From Bacteroidota bacterium (lineage in GTDB: Bacteria > Bacteroidota > Bacteroidia > B-17B0 > Aurantibacillaceae): 39,748 bases of DNA. Positions 1 through 7,362 of the stretch are shown piece after piece. The position numbers and the translations under genes were made by a program. The stretch lies in the NCBI GenBank assembly GCA_013816615.1, contig JACDED010000024.1, positions 1-39,748 on the forward strand, in the 5' to 3' direction. The notes under the pieces are model-generated. The model saw only the letters and a list, made by a program, of their open reading frames with translations, made no database searches and was not told the origin of the DNA. Every line of letters starts with the position of its first letter. Position 1 is the stretch's first letter.

Positions 1-36
1 GGCAATTTGTTCTGGACTGAATCGTTTTTTCTTCAT
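1..36 (-). CDS. IS3-family transposase OrfA, N-terminal fragment (partial)
   Basis: An ATG at 36-34 opens a minus-strand frame reading MKKKRFSPEQIA up to the window edge. Short basic starts of the type MKK.RF(S/T).EQI are typical of IS3-family OrfA proteins, which carry a helix-turn-helix DNA-binding domain and act with OrfB (the DDE integrase) through programmed frameshifting. Only 12 residues are visible, so the assignment rests on this motif plus the terminal-repeat-like sequence just upstream at 81-104. The rest of the gene is beyond the left edge. Confidence 0.65.
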   Translation of the reverse strand, partial: MKKKRFSPEQIA

Positions 37-104
37 TTTTGATTAGGTTAATTTATTAGTTTTTTTTCTACTAACAAATAGTCCTAATTTTGGGGGAGCT
101 TACA
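1..104 (-). mobile_element. IS3-family insertion sequence, one end (cut by window edge)
   Basis: Read on the minus strand, positions 104-81 start with TGTAAGCTCCCCC and end in GGAC. This is the usual look of an IS3-family terminal inverted repeat, which begins with TG and has a C-rich block followed by an AT-rich part and a GAC. About 45 bases further in is a start codon for a peptide like the N-terminus of IS3-family OrfA. The outer boundary is therefore placed at 104. The other end, the OrfB transposase and any 3-4 bp target duplication lie outside the window, so intactness cannot be judged. Family assignment is by recognition of the motif and the OrfA start only. Confidence 0.7.
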
Positions 105-187
105 GTTTCTTTTTTCAAAAAAATATTTAAAATAAAACATAAAATAAATATGATCGCCGAACCCAGTGCAATATACTTTCTTCTCAT
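105..187 (-). pseudogene. 5' end of a small membrane-protein gene, apparently interrupted by the IS
   Basis: An ATG at 187-185 opens a minus-strand frame whose first 27 codons read MRRKYIALGSAIIFILCF followed by ILNIFLKKE. This is a basic N-terminus followed by one hydrophobic segment, as in a signal anchor or first membrane helix. The frame then runs into the IS end at 104 and stops inside it at 73-71. The simplest reading is that the IS inserted into the start of a gene whose remainder lies beyond the IS. The family is not recognised. Caution: the ATG is only 18 bases past the operon terminator, so expression would need readthrough, and an AT-rich stretch can give a hydrophobic peptide by chance. 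Confidence 0.35.
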
Positions 188-200
188 TAAGTAAATATAT

Positions 201-230
201 AAACAAAGCCCGAACATTTGTCCGGGCTTC
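201..230 (-). terminator. Intrinsic terminator of the polysaccharide operon
   Basis: A perfect 7-bp stem (AAGCCCG at 206-212 pairing with CGGGCTT at 223-229) encloses a 10-base loop. In the minus-strand direction it is followed by a T-rich tail (TTTGTTTATATATTT). It lies 27 bases after the wzc stop codon, the right place to end the operon transcript. Confidence 0.8.
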
Positions 231-256
231 AAAATTTATTTGTACGCAAATGTTAT

Positions 257-2650
257 TTAAATGGCATCTTTTTTTGTTAAAAATCTTTTCCATTTAGGTT
301 CTGGTTTTTCCTGACCATAACCATAACCCCCATAACCGTAACCATAGCCATAACCATAACCGTAACCGTAGCCTTTTTTGTAATCAGAACCATTGATAAG
401 CACCGCCATATTTGGAAGACGTTTTTCTTTATTCAAAGATTCGGCAATACGCAATAATCGTTTATCAAGATAATTTGCACGTGCAACAAACACAGTACAA
501 TCCGCATACATATTAATTAAAAGTGTATCTGCAACCAAACCAACCGGTGCAGTATCTACAATAATATAATCATAAATATTTTTTACAAGTTCAAACATTT
601 CTTTAATACGTGGGTGCATTAAAAGTTCGGCAGGATTTGGGGGGATTGGACCAGAAGGCAATATGTCAAAATTAGTAACATTCGGCGCATTAAATATCAC
701 TTCATTTAATTTTATATCCACATCTGTGATGTAATTAGTCAAACCTTTTTTATCGCCTAAACCAAGGTACGTTAATATCTTAGGGGCCCGCAGATCCGTC
801 CCAATTAATAAGGTTTTTTTACCGGAAAGCGCAAAACTTGCAGCAAGATTTAAAGCAATATAGGATTTCCCTTCCTTTCCGATAGTAGATGTAACAAATA
901 TTGTTTTACTTGCTTGTTTGTGATTGCTTATAATAAACTCAACATTTGTTCGCAAAAGTCTGAAAGCTTCTGCAATGTTAGATTTGTTGTTTGCAATAAC
1001 AACCAATCTTTCTTTAGAAGAGGATTGAGGAATATCTCCTAAAAAAGGAATATTTACTTTATCTGTATCTTTTTTTCCGTGTACTTTTGTATCTAATAAT
1101 TCCAAAATATAGAATATTATTATTGGGAAAATTAATCCTATTAAAAAGGTTGATAAGTAAATAATTTGCTTTTTCGGCGCTACCATTGCTCCATTGCTGT
1201 ATGCCTTATCAATTATTTTTGCGTTAGCAACAGTTACCGCCAAAGCAATATTTGTTTCTTCGCGTTTTTGTAAAAGATATAAATAAAGAGTTTCTTTAAT
1301 TTGTTGCTGACGTTGGATGGTACGGTATTCACGTTCATATTTTGGAACGGTTCCGATTTTTGAATTTATTTCATTTTCTTTTTTAGCAATCTCTGTAGCT
1401 TTGATCATTAAAGTATTTTGCAGATTGATCAAACTTTCTTTTATAGAACTTCGAATGCCGGTAATTTGATTGTCTAAATTTTCAACCATCGGATTTTTTT
1501 CGCCTGCATTCTTTAACATCCGATTGCGTTCTAAAACCAATTTATTATACTCATTAATCTGTGCCGAAAGTGGGGCGTCGCTTAAGCCCACGTTAGCCGG
1601 AATCAAATCATCCGGATTACTATGCTTTTTTATATAAGCATTCATAAATTCGGCAATTTTCACCTGCGTTGTAGCATCCAATTGATTCATTTCGCTTTGG
1701 CTGCCGGTTTGTAAAAACAGCTTAGCTTCAGATTCTACATCCGTTAATTTATATTTTACCTTAAAGTTTTCTGCTTCTCCTTCTACATCAGAAAGTTCGT
1801 TAGTAATATATTTGATCCTTTCATTAATAAAATCGGCCGTATTTTTACTCACCTGATTTTTGTCAGCAATAGCATCAAAATTGTGTTGCTTAATTAGATT
1901 ATCAACAACATCAGCACACTTATCTGGTAAAGGACCTTTTAAACTTATAGTAATTGCATTAGATGTTTTATTAACAGGATTTACTTTGATGGCAGCCAGG
2001 TACTCATCTACTACTGCATCCATTGGACTAATAACAACTCTAAAATTTCTGTTGAGATAACTGTCAGAATAAAAATTTGTGGTAGTAAAAATTATTTTTC
2101 CTGATTCGAGAGTTATAGCTTCACCAAAATTGTATTTACCTATTAATTCATTATTTAAGCCGTTTTTTAAGGTAAATGTTTTGTTTGATTCAGGTATTAC
2201 GACCCAATTTCCCTGGATCATACTTAGAGAATCTTTAATTATATAATTAATTATGATCGGTGTATCTGAATAACGTTCGTGTTCAATTGGCCTACCATAT
2301 GAGTAATAAGCAATATTTAATTTAAGCTCTTCAACAACCATCGTCATTAATGATCTTGATTTAAGGATCTCTATTTCGTTATCTATATTTTTGTTGTTCT
2401 TAAATAGTCCCAGATCTTCAAAGGCCGATAATTCAGATGAGATCTCACCGTTTTTATCATCCTGGATTAAAATAGTTGCATTTACTTCATACAACGGCGT
2501 TTGATATCGAAGATATACAAAACCTAAGATCAAACTAACAACGAGGCTTAATACAAACCATTTCCAATTATAAAGATATTTTATTAAAATATCCTTTAAA
2601 GAATGTTCCTGTACCTCTTCTACTGAAAAATTATATTGTTCTAATTCCAT
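257..2650 (-). CDS. wzc: Wzc-type polysaccharide co-polymerase and BY-family tyrosine kinase
   Basis: This 797-aa inner-membrane protein is expected to control polymer length and to work with the Wza-type export lipoprotein encoded just upstream. A short cytoplasmic N-terminus leads to a membrane helix near 30-48. A long periplasmic Wzz-like region with coiled-coil stretches follows (about 50-490), then a second helix (about 496-517). The cytoplasmic ATPase has a Walker A (TIGKEGKS, 589-596), a Walker A' (LLIGTDLRAP, 614-623) and a Walker B (YDYIIVDTAP, 693-702). The first Asp of the classic DxDxR Walker A' is Gly here, a variant I recall as common in Bacteroidota. The tail at 757-778 has ten tyrosines, nine in Tyr-Gly repeats, a fitting autophosphorylation cluster. 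Its ATG overlaps the wza stop by one base (TAATG). Confidence 0.95.
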   Translation of the reverse strand: MELEQYNFSVEEVQEHSLKDILIKYLYNWKWFVLSLVVSLILGFVYLRYQTPLYEVNATILIQDDKNGEISSELSAFEDLGLFKNNKNIDNEIEILKSRSLMTMVVEELKLNIAYYSYGRPIEHERYSDTPIIINYIIKDSLSMIQGNWVVIPESNKTFTLKNGLNNELIGKYNFGEAITLESGKIIFTTTNFYSDSYLNRNFRVVISPMDAVVDEYLAAIKVNPVNKTSNAITISLKGPLPDKCADVVDNLIKQHNFDAIADKNQVSKNTADFINERIKYITNELSDVEGEAENFKVKYKLTDVESEAKLFLQTGSQSEMNQLDATTQVKIAEFMNAYIKKHSNPDDLIPANVGLSDAPLSAQINEYNKLVLERNRMLKNAGEKNPMVENLDNQITGIRSSIKESLINLQNTLMIKATEIAKKENEINSKIGTVPKYEREYRTIQRQQQIKETLYLYLLQKREETNIALAVTVANAKIIDKAYSNGAMVAPKKQIIYLSTFLIGLIFPIIIFYILELLDTKVHGKKDTDKVNIPFLGDIPQSSSKERLVVIANNKSNIAEAFRLLRTNVEFIISNHKQASKTIFVTSTIGKEGKSYIALNLAASFALSGKKTLLIGTDLRAPKILTYLGLGDKKGLTNYITDVDIKLNEVIFNAPNVTNFDILPSGPIPPNPAELLMHPRIKEMFELVKNIYDYIIVDTAPVGLVADTLLINMYADCTVFVARANYLDKRLLRIAESLNKEKRLPNMAVLINGSDYKKGYGYGYGYGYGYGYGGYGYGQEKPEPKWKRFLTKKDAI
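314..372 (-). repeat. TAYGGN hexamer tandem repeat coding the Tyr-Gly tail of Wzc
   Basis: Minus-strand TAT/TAC codons alternate with GGN codons (the plus strand shows CCATAA / CCGTAA units) across the C-terminal tail of Wzc, residues about 761-778. Unit length is 6 bases, so gain or loss of a unit keeps the frame and changes the number of tyrosines by one. Confidence 0.8.
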
Positions 2651-3450
2651 TATTTTTGACTTGAAAATAGCACCGCCATTGTTACTAATAGTGAAATAAC
2701 GGATACTACAAGACTAATATTGGTGGTATTGACAACCGACGAATTGATCTTTGCGCGATTTGGCGAAACATATACAAGGTCGTTCTGGCTTAAATAATAA
2801 ACGGGCGATGAGAATAGTTCTTTAGAAGTTAGGTTAACCATAGTCTCGGTTCTTTTACCATCAATCTCACGAATAACAAGTACATTCTTTCTAACACCGG
2901 TAATTAAAAGATCTCCGGCAATGCCAAGGGCTTCAGGTAAAGTAATTCGCTCATTAGGAATTGTAAATGTTCCCGGATTACGAACTTCTCCTAAAACGGT
3001 GATCTTATAATTTAAGATCCTCAACAAAATTGTAGGGTTATTTAAATATGGCACTAATTTCTTTTTTAAGGAATCAATGGCTGCGCTTCTGCTTAAGCCC
3101 GCAAGTTTTATTTTACCTATTACCGGAAATTCAATATTCCCTTCACTATCTATCAAATATCCTGGGGGAGTTGGTGTTCCCTGGCTATAACCACCAACAT
3201 TCTGGCTAATATTAGCTAAGGGGATATTAAAAGGCTTTACTGCTTCCGCTTCAAGCCCCATAATGGTAATAGATAAAACATCATCTATTTTTAACACAGG
3301 ATTGTATGTTTTATTTGCATCGGATTGACTTAAATTACCCTGAAAATAAATTAGTTTTTTTTTGTCTGTACAAGATGTAATGAAAATACCACTAATTAGC
3401 ACTATTAAAAAAAATCTAAAATTGAATTTAAACATATTGAATACTGGCAT
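2650..3450 (-). CDS. wza: Wza-type polysaccharide export lipoprotein (Poly_export + SLBB)
   Basis: Outer-membrane export protein of a Wzx/Wzy system, 266 aa, partner of the neighbouring Wzc. The N-terminus is a lipoprotein signal with lipobox ITSC (Cys27). A poly-export domain follows (about 46-145, with KIDDVLSITI), then a SLBB-type domain (about 149-200, with VLGEVRNPGTFTIP). A hydrophobic segment near 244-262 ends the protein. In E. coli Wza the C-terminal helix crosses the outer membrane; whether this segment does the same is inference. At 266 aa it is shorter than enterobacterial Wza (about 380 aa), as is usual in Bacteroidota. An in-frame ATG at 3435 (Met6) also gives a good signal peptide and may be the true start. 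Its stop shares a base with the wzc start. Confidence 0.92.
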   Translation of the reverse strand: MPVFNMFKFNFRFFLIVLISGIFITSCTDKKKLIYFQGNLSQSDANKTYNPVLKIDDVLSITIMGLEAEAVKPFNIPLANISQNVGGYSQGTPTPPGYLIDSEGNIEFPVIGKIKLAGLSRSAAIDSLKKKLVPYLNNPTILLRILNYKITVLGEVRNPGTFTIPNERITLPEALGIAGDLLITGVRKNVLVIREIDGKRTETMVNLTSKELFSSPVYYLSQNDLVYVSPNRAKINSSVVNTTNISLVVSVISLLVTMAVLFSSQK

Positions 3451-3486
3451 TTTGGTTCGTTAAAGGTAAGTAAATTTTGTTAATCA

Positions 3487-4521
3487 TTATGCACTGCGCT
3501 TACGTCTGAAAATAATATTAAACAACCCTTTAAAAAAATACTTCACATCTGTAGTAAAGGGATTTTTTATCTTTTCTACCAGGTATTCTCGTTCAGCTTG
3601 AAGGACAGCCTCCACATTTCCTTTTCGATCTAATGATACATATGGTGGTATACAGCCTGGCTTTTGCTTTAGCCTCATTTCTTGTAGGTCTTTGGGTATA
3701 TCCTGAAAATAGCGTTCACTTATTGGTCTCACACCTACCAGTTTTAATTCACCTTTTAACACGTTAATTATCTGAGGTAATTCATCCAGCCAATAACGGC
3801 GCAAAAAACGACCCCAGGGTGTTAGACGAAAATCATTTTTTGGTTTTCCACTTTCGGCGTAACCATTTTGTTTTAATACATAGTCCTGTAAATACTCCGC
3901 ATACGGGTGCATTGTACGGAATTTATATACGCCAATTATCTTGCCGTTTTTACCCATTCGTGGCATTTTAAAAATAGGGCCATAACTTACATTCATATTA
4001 AAGGCGGGCGATTTTATTTTTTTGCAAACAACATAAGTTAAACCTTTGTGCGCCTCAACCTCTTTTATTTCAAAGCCGCAACTTACCAAACGACCCAGTC
4101 CTTCTGCCTTTGAAAGCAGACGATTGCGCCCACGTGTTAATAAAAAATAAATTTTTTTAAAGCCTTTTAATTTTGGAAACACTCTTAACAAAATAAATTC
4201 AAATACAAAATATATATTTTTAATTACAGGAATGTTTCCAATCCGGTGTCTTTCCTTGCGTGCTTTTATTGTTTCAAAACAGCATATAAATGTATCGCCA
4301 TTTTGTATCTTACTATTAACTTTTTCGAAAAATTTATTGATGTAACGAATGTTATTGATCTTACTTAAATTAATAATGCAATTAAAATCGTTAGGGTTAT
4401 TAATGATATTAAATTCATTTGTTGTAGACACAACAAGTGTTTCTTTTGACTCAACATCTGCATGTTTGCTAAAAAAATCATACGTTTCTTCGCCAGCTTT
4501 TTCAACAATTACTTGCTTCAT
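3487..4521 (-). CDS. Phosphoglycosyl transferase (bacterial sugar transferase) with atypical N-terminal domain
   Basis: The C-terminal part (about 175-344) is a bacterial sugar transferase domain of the PglC/WbaP superfamily, which loads the first sugar phosphate onto undecaprenyl phosphate. Visible motifs are YKFRTMHPYAE (199-209), the catalytic Asp246-Glu247 in WLDELPQIINVLKGE, LVGVRP (261-266) and KPGCIPPYVSLD (287-298). The last differs from the common KPGITGWAQV. The N-terminal half is not the multi-helix domain of WbaP. It has an alpha/beta look, a hydrophobic stretch near 97-128, and ends in GLGRLVSCGFEIKEVE. This end resembles the tail of a Rossmann-fold methyltransferase-like domain; that comparison is inference. 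Its substrate is unknown; UDP-linked sugars made by this operon are candidates. Confidence 0.88.
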   Translation of the reverse strand: MKQVIVEKAGEETYDFFSKHADVESKETLVVSTTNEFNIINNPNDFNCIINLSKINNIRYINKFFEKVNSKIQNGDTFICCFETIKARKERHRIGNIPVIKNIYFVFEFILLRVFPKLKGFKKIYFLLTRGRNRLLSKAEGLGRLVSCGFEIKEVEAHKGLTYVVCKKIKSPAFNMNVSYGPIFKMPRMGKNGKIIGVYKFRTMHPYAEYLQDYVLKQNGYAESGKPKNDFRLTPWGRFLRRYWLDELPQIINVLKGELKLVGVRPISERYFQDIPKDLQEMRLKQKPGCIPPYVSLDRKGNVEAVLQAEREYLVEKIKNPFTTDVKYFFKGLFNIIFRRKRSA

Positions 4522-4573
4522 AATACTGTTAAGAGTTTTTTATGAACTAATAATATTGTTTGGATCGGGCTCA

Positions 4574-6571
4574 TTAATTTTTTTCAGAATACAGCTTTGG
4601 TATTTTATTTATAGTCTCAATAACCTCTTTAAAATCGAGATTTAATATTTCGATATACCACCTTAGTGTCTCGTAACGCACTTGATTTTCGGCCTGAACT
4701 TTTTGCAAAGCTTCCTGCCTGGTAATCATACCTTCTCTAATTTGATTGCTCCTAAAAGTATCATTTTCTGTAAATCCTGCTACTGTGTAATAAATATAAT
4801 TATAAAAACTAACCGTACCATCTCCAATTCGCCAGGTAGAATCTGTGTCAATTGCTTTTTCCCAATTATATTCTTTTATTACTGATTCAATTTCGGTTTC
4901 ACTCCATTTATAATAATCAAATAAATGAAAATAATCTTTTTTAGATGAAAGATACCTTACTGCAAAAGAGCCAAGGCTATCAATCAAAGATTGGTTTAAA
5001 TAGCCCGGGCTTTTAATAAGATTTTTACCTACAAAACCAAAGAGCTTTAACTGGTTGAGACGGCTAAGTGAATAAATTGTTTTTTTATCAAATTGAGGTG
5101 GCAAACCTGCAAAACCTGTTTTAAAATTGGTATTTTCCAGATTATTAATTCCCCATAAATTTAAATCAATACCGGTTTGTTTTTTTACTTCATTGCAGTA
5201 ATAAAAAAAGTATTTATCACCAGCCATAAATAAAGGGATCATACCTAATTCAGGTGCTTTAAGCCATGCAATTATATTTTTTTTTATGTTTTCACGTTTC
5301 CATTTAATATCTGCAGAAACAATAATGTTCTCAACTCCAAGTTTACCACAAACACGTGCAATATTTCTCCTGGCAAGATCAGTAACCATACCCCAATCAT
5401 AAGTAAATGCAATTGGGTTTAATCCTAGTTCTTTTTTTGCTACATGAAGTGTAAAAGTGCTATCTCTTCCGCCACTAAAAGGAATAATACAATCGGGTGT
5501 GCCATTTTTATTTTTATAAGGCTCAACCAGTTTTTTTAAATTATCAAAAGTTTGAATTTGTTTTTGATTTTTATGATTTTTACAAAAATTACACTCACCC
5601 GTATCATCAAATTCTATAAACGGAAAAGTTTCAGGTAAAACACATCTATTACAACGTTTTAAATTATTAATAACAAGATCATTATTTTCGAGAAGGTTGT
5701 AAAGATGTTCTTCTTTGTTTTTATTAATAAATATCATCGGGTCAATAACAATTTCCTTATCGAAATTTCCCTTTAAACAAGTGCTTATTATTTTATATGT
5801 TTTATGTGAATTGGCATTTTCTTCATAGGCTGTTAAATTATTTTTAAAAGTAATAGTATTTAAAACAAAAATCTCTAAAGGTTTAAGATGTTTTATTATC
5901 ACTTGCTTTGATTCTTTCTTAAAGATCTGTTTCAAAAAATACTCTTCAGAAGCAAATATCAAAAAATCATCTTCTAAAACATAGTATAATGAGCCATTAT
6001 TAGTAAAAAGAGCCAACTCATTTCTGTAATCAAATAATATGGCGCAAGAGGCAGTACCTTCAATTTGATCTAATGAATTAGTGATAGCTGATAATAAATT
6101 TTCTTTTTTAGTTTGTTTTACAATAAGACTTAAAAGAACTTCAGTATCAATATCATACTCTTTTATAAGGTCGGGGTTTGCTTTCCATAGTTCTTCGTGA
6201 TTAACAATTATCCCATTATGAATACCAATTATTCCATCTTTTATTACAGGCTGGTTGTTAATTTCCTTAAGCTGCGATCCATTAGTTACTAATCTTGCAT
6301 GCCCTATTGCCTGAAAAGGCTGTCCGTTTTTATAAAGCTCAATAGCTTCGTTAATACTATTTTTATATTCTTTGCTTTTAAACAAAGTTGTAACAGGTAC
6401 ATCGCCTTTAATTAATTTAAGTTCTTCTGTTATGGTATTTTTAAAAATAATTCCCGACGAATCCTGTCCTCTAACAATCGAAGCCAGAGCAATATCTTTT
6501 AAACGCTTTTCAATAAAAGCCGGTGGGTAATTTGTTTTCTCCTTAATAATTATGCCAAAAATCCCACACAT
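4574..6571 (-). CDS. Fusion: GlmS-like class II glutaminase + WbpG-type N-acetyl sugar amidotransferase
   Basis: 665 aa. Residues 1 to about 220 form an Ntn-type glutaminase: nucleophile Cys2 (MCGIFGI), RGQDSSGI (34-41), GHARLVTNG (90-98, with Arg93), HNG (118-120, oxyanion hole) and Asp142 in DTEV. Compared with GlmS GHTRWATHG, the Trp and His are Leu94 and Asn97. Residues about 300-665 match the WbpG/PseA amidotransferase family: a zinc-ribbon-like Cys set (C307, C310, C327, C330) and a PP-loop SGGRDS (366-371). Family members amidate or amidinate sugars using ammonia, and WbpG normally receives it from HisH/HisF-like partners. Here the glutaminase is built in, so the protein should make its own ammonia from glutamine (inference). 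The ATG shares a base with the wecG stop (TAATG). The sugar substrate is not known. Confidence 0.85.
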   Translation of the reverse strand: MCGIFGIIIKEKTNYPPAFIEKRLKDIALASIVRGQDSSGIIFKNTITEELKLIKGDVPVTTLFKSKEYKNSINEAIELYKNGQPFQAIGHARLVTNGSQLKEINNQPVIKDGIIGIHNGIIVNHEELWKANPDLIKEYDIDTEVLLSLIVKQTKKENLLSAITNSLDQIEGTASCAILFDYRNELALFTNNGSLYYVLEDDFLIFASEEYFLKQIFKKESKQVIIKHLKPLEIFVLNTITFKNNLTAYEENANSHKTYKIISTCLKGNFDKEIVIDPMIFINKNKEEHLYNLLENNDLVINNLKRCNRCVLPETFPFIEFDDTGECNFCKNHKNQKQIQTFDNLKKLVEPYKNKNGTPDCIIPFSGGRDSTFTLHVAKKELGLNPIAFTYDWGMVTDLARRNIARVCGKLGVENIIVSADIKWKRENIKKNIIAWLKAPELGMIPLFMAGDKYFFYYCNEVKKQTGIDLNLWGINNLENTNFKTGFAGLPPQFDKKTIYSLSRLNQLKLFGFVGKNLIKSPGYLNQSLIDSLGSFAVRYLSSKKDYFHLFDYYKWSETEIESVIKEYNWEKAIDTDSTWRIGDGTVSFYNYIYYTVAGFTENDTFRSNQIREGMITRQEALQKVQAENQVRYETLRWYIEILNLDFKEVIETINKIPKLYSEKN

Positions 6572-7362
6572 TATTTATTAATATATTTTAAAATAATATT
6601 AAAATCTTTTTTTCTTAGTAACACCCTGTTAAAAAAGGTAATTGGTAATATTTTGAAAAAAATATCCAAAACCATTTTTGTGTGTGGAAGAAAAAGTCGT
6701 TTTGGCTCCTGCATTATTCTATACGGAGTTGCAAGACCAAGTTTTTTTATCCATGCAGGACTCTGTTTTGTATACCCTGAATAAACATCAATCATTCCAC
6801 CACAAGGTATAATAATATTTGAGTTTAACTTGGCTTTATGCTTGTAAACAAAATTTTCTTTTATTGGTGTTGAAATACCAATTAAAAGAATATGTGGCTT
6901 TTGATCTTGTATCTGCTTTACTATATCCAATTCGTTATTGTGATCATAATACCCATTTATACCTTGAAGCATTTTAATATTTGGATACTTTTTTTGCAGG
7001 TTTTCTGTTGCTTTTTTATTTATTTCTTCTTTAGCGCCAAATAACAGTACTTTTAAATGGTTATTATTTGCATACTCGAGGGTAAAATTTGCAATGTTTG
7101 GTATTGATATTACAGTTTTCAATTTAAACCCATTTATTAAACAATACCAGTTAAACTGAGTTCCATCGCAAACCATCAGATCAAACGAATTTATTATCGG
7201 ATATAGATCGGGATATTTTTTAAAAAGTGTGATATACCCTAATGAGTGTCCAAAAAGAACAATACTTTTGTGTTGTTCAATTGTTGAAGAGAACAAATGC
7301 TCTACCTCAGGTAAACTGAAGTTGCTTACTTTTAAACCATATACATTAATCTGTTCGATCAT
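6571..7362 (-). CDS. wecG: WecG/TagA/CpsF-family glycosyltransferase (GT26)
   Basis: 263 aa, the usual size for this family, which adds a HexNAc-type sugar to a lipid-linked intermediate at the inner face of the membrane. Visible features are CDGTQF (65-70) with the likely catalytic Asp66, the LLFGAKEEINKKA segment, IGISTPIKENF (the family's GxPxQE region), and the C-terminal GGMIDVYSGY...SPAWIKKLGL..PYRIMQEPKR, where the family contacts membrane and acceptor. It sits between the epimerase and the amidotransferase fusion and is coupled to both by TAATG junctions. Adding a sugar product of the upstream wecB/cap genes is possible but unproven. Confidence 0.9.
   Translation of the reverse strand: MIEQINVYGLKVSNFSLPEVEHLFSSTIEQHKSIVLFGHSLGYITLFKKYPDLYPIINSFDLMVCDGTQFNWYCLINGFKLKTVISIPNIANFTLEYANNNHLKVLLFGAKEEINKKATENLQKKYPNIKMLQGINGYYDHNNELDIVKQIQDQKPHILLIGISTPIKENFVYKHKAKLNSNIIIPCGGMIDVYSGYTKQSPAWIKKLGLATPYRIMQEPKRLFLPHTKMVLDIFFKILPITFFNRVLLRKKDFNIILKYINK

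Noticed and set aside
84-293. 69-codon minus-strand frame overlapping the end of wzc
   Set aside because: It runs out of phase through the wzc 3' end, the terminator hairpin and the IS end, and its product has no recognisable features.
314-372. Possible CRISPR-like or satellite array
   Set aside because: The 6-base units have no spacers and are explained as Tyr-Gly codons of Wzc.
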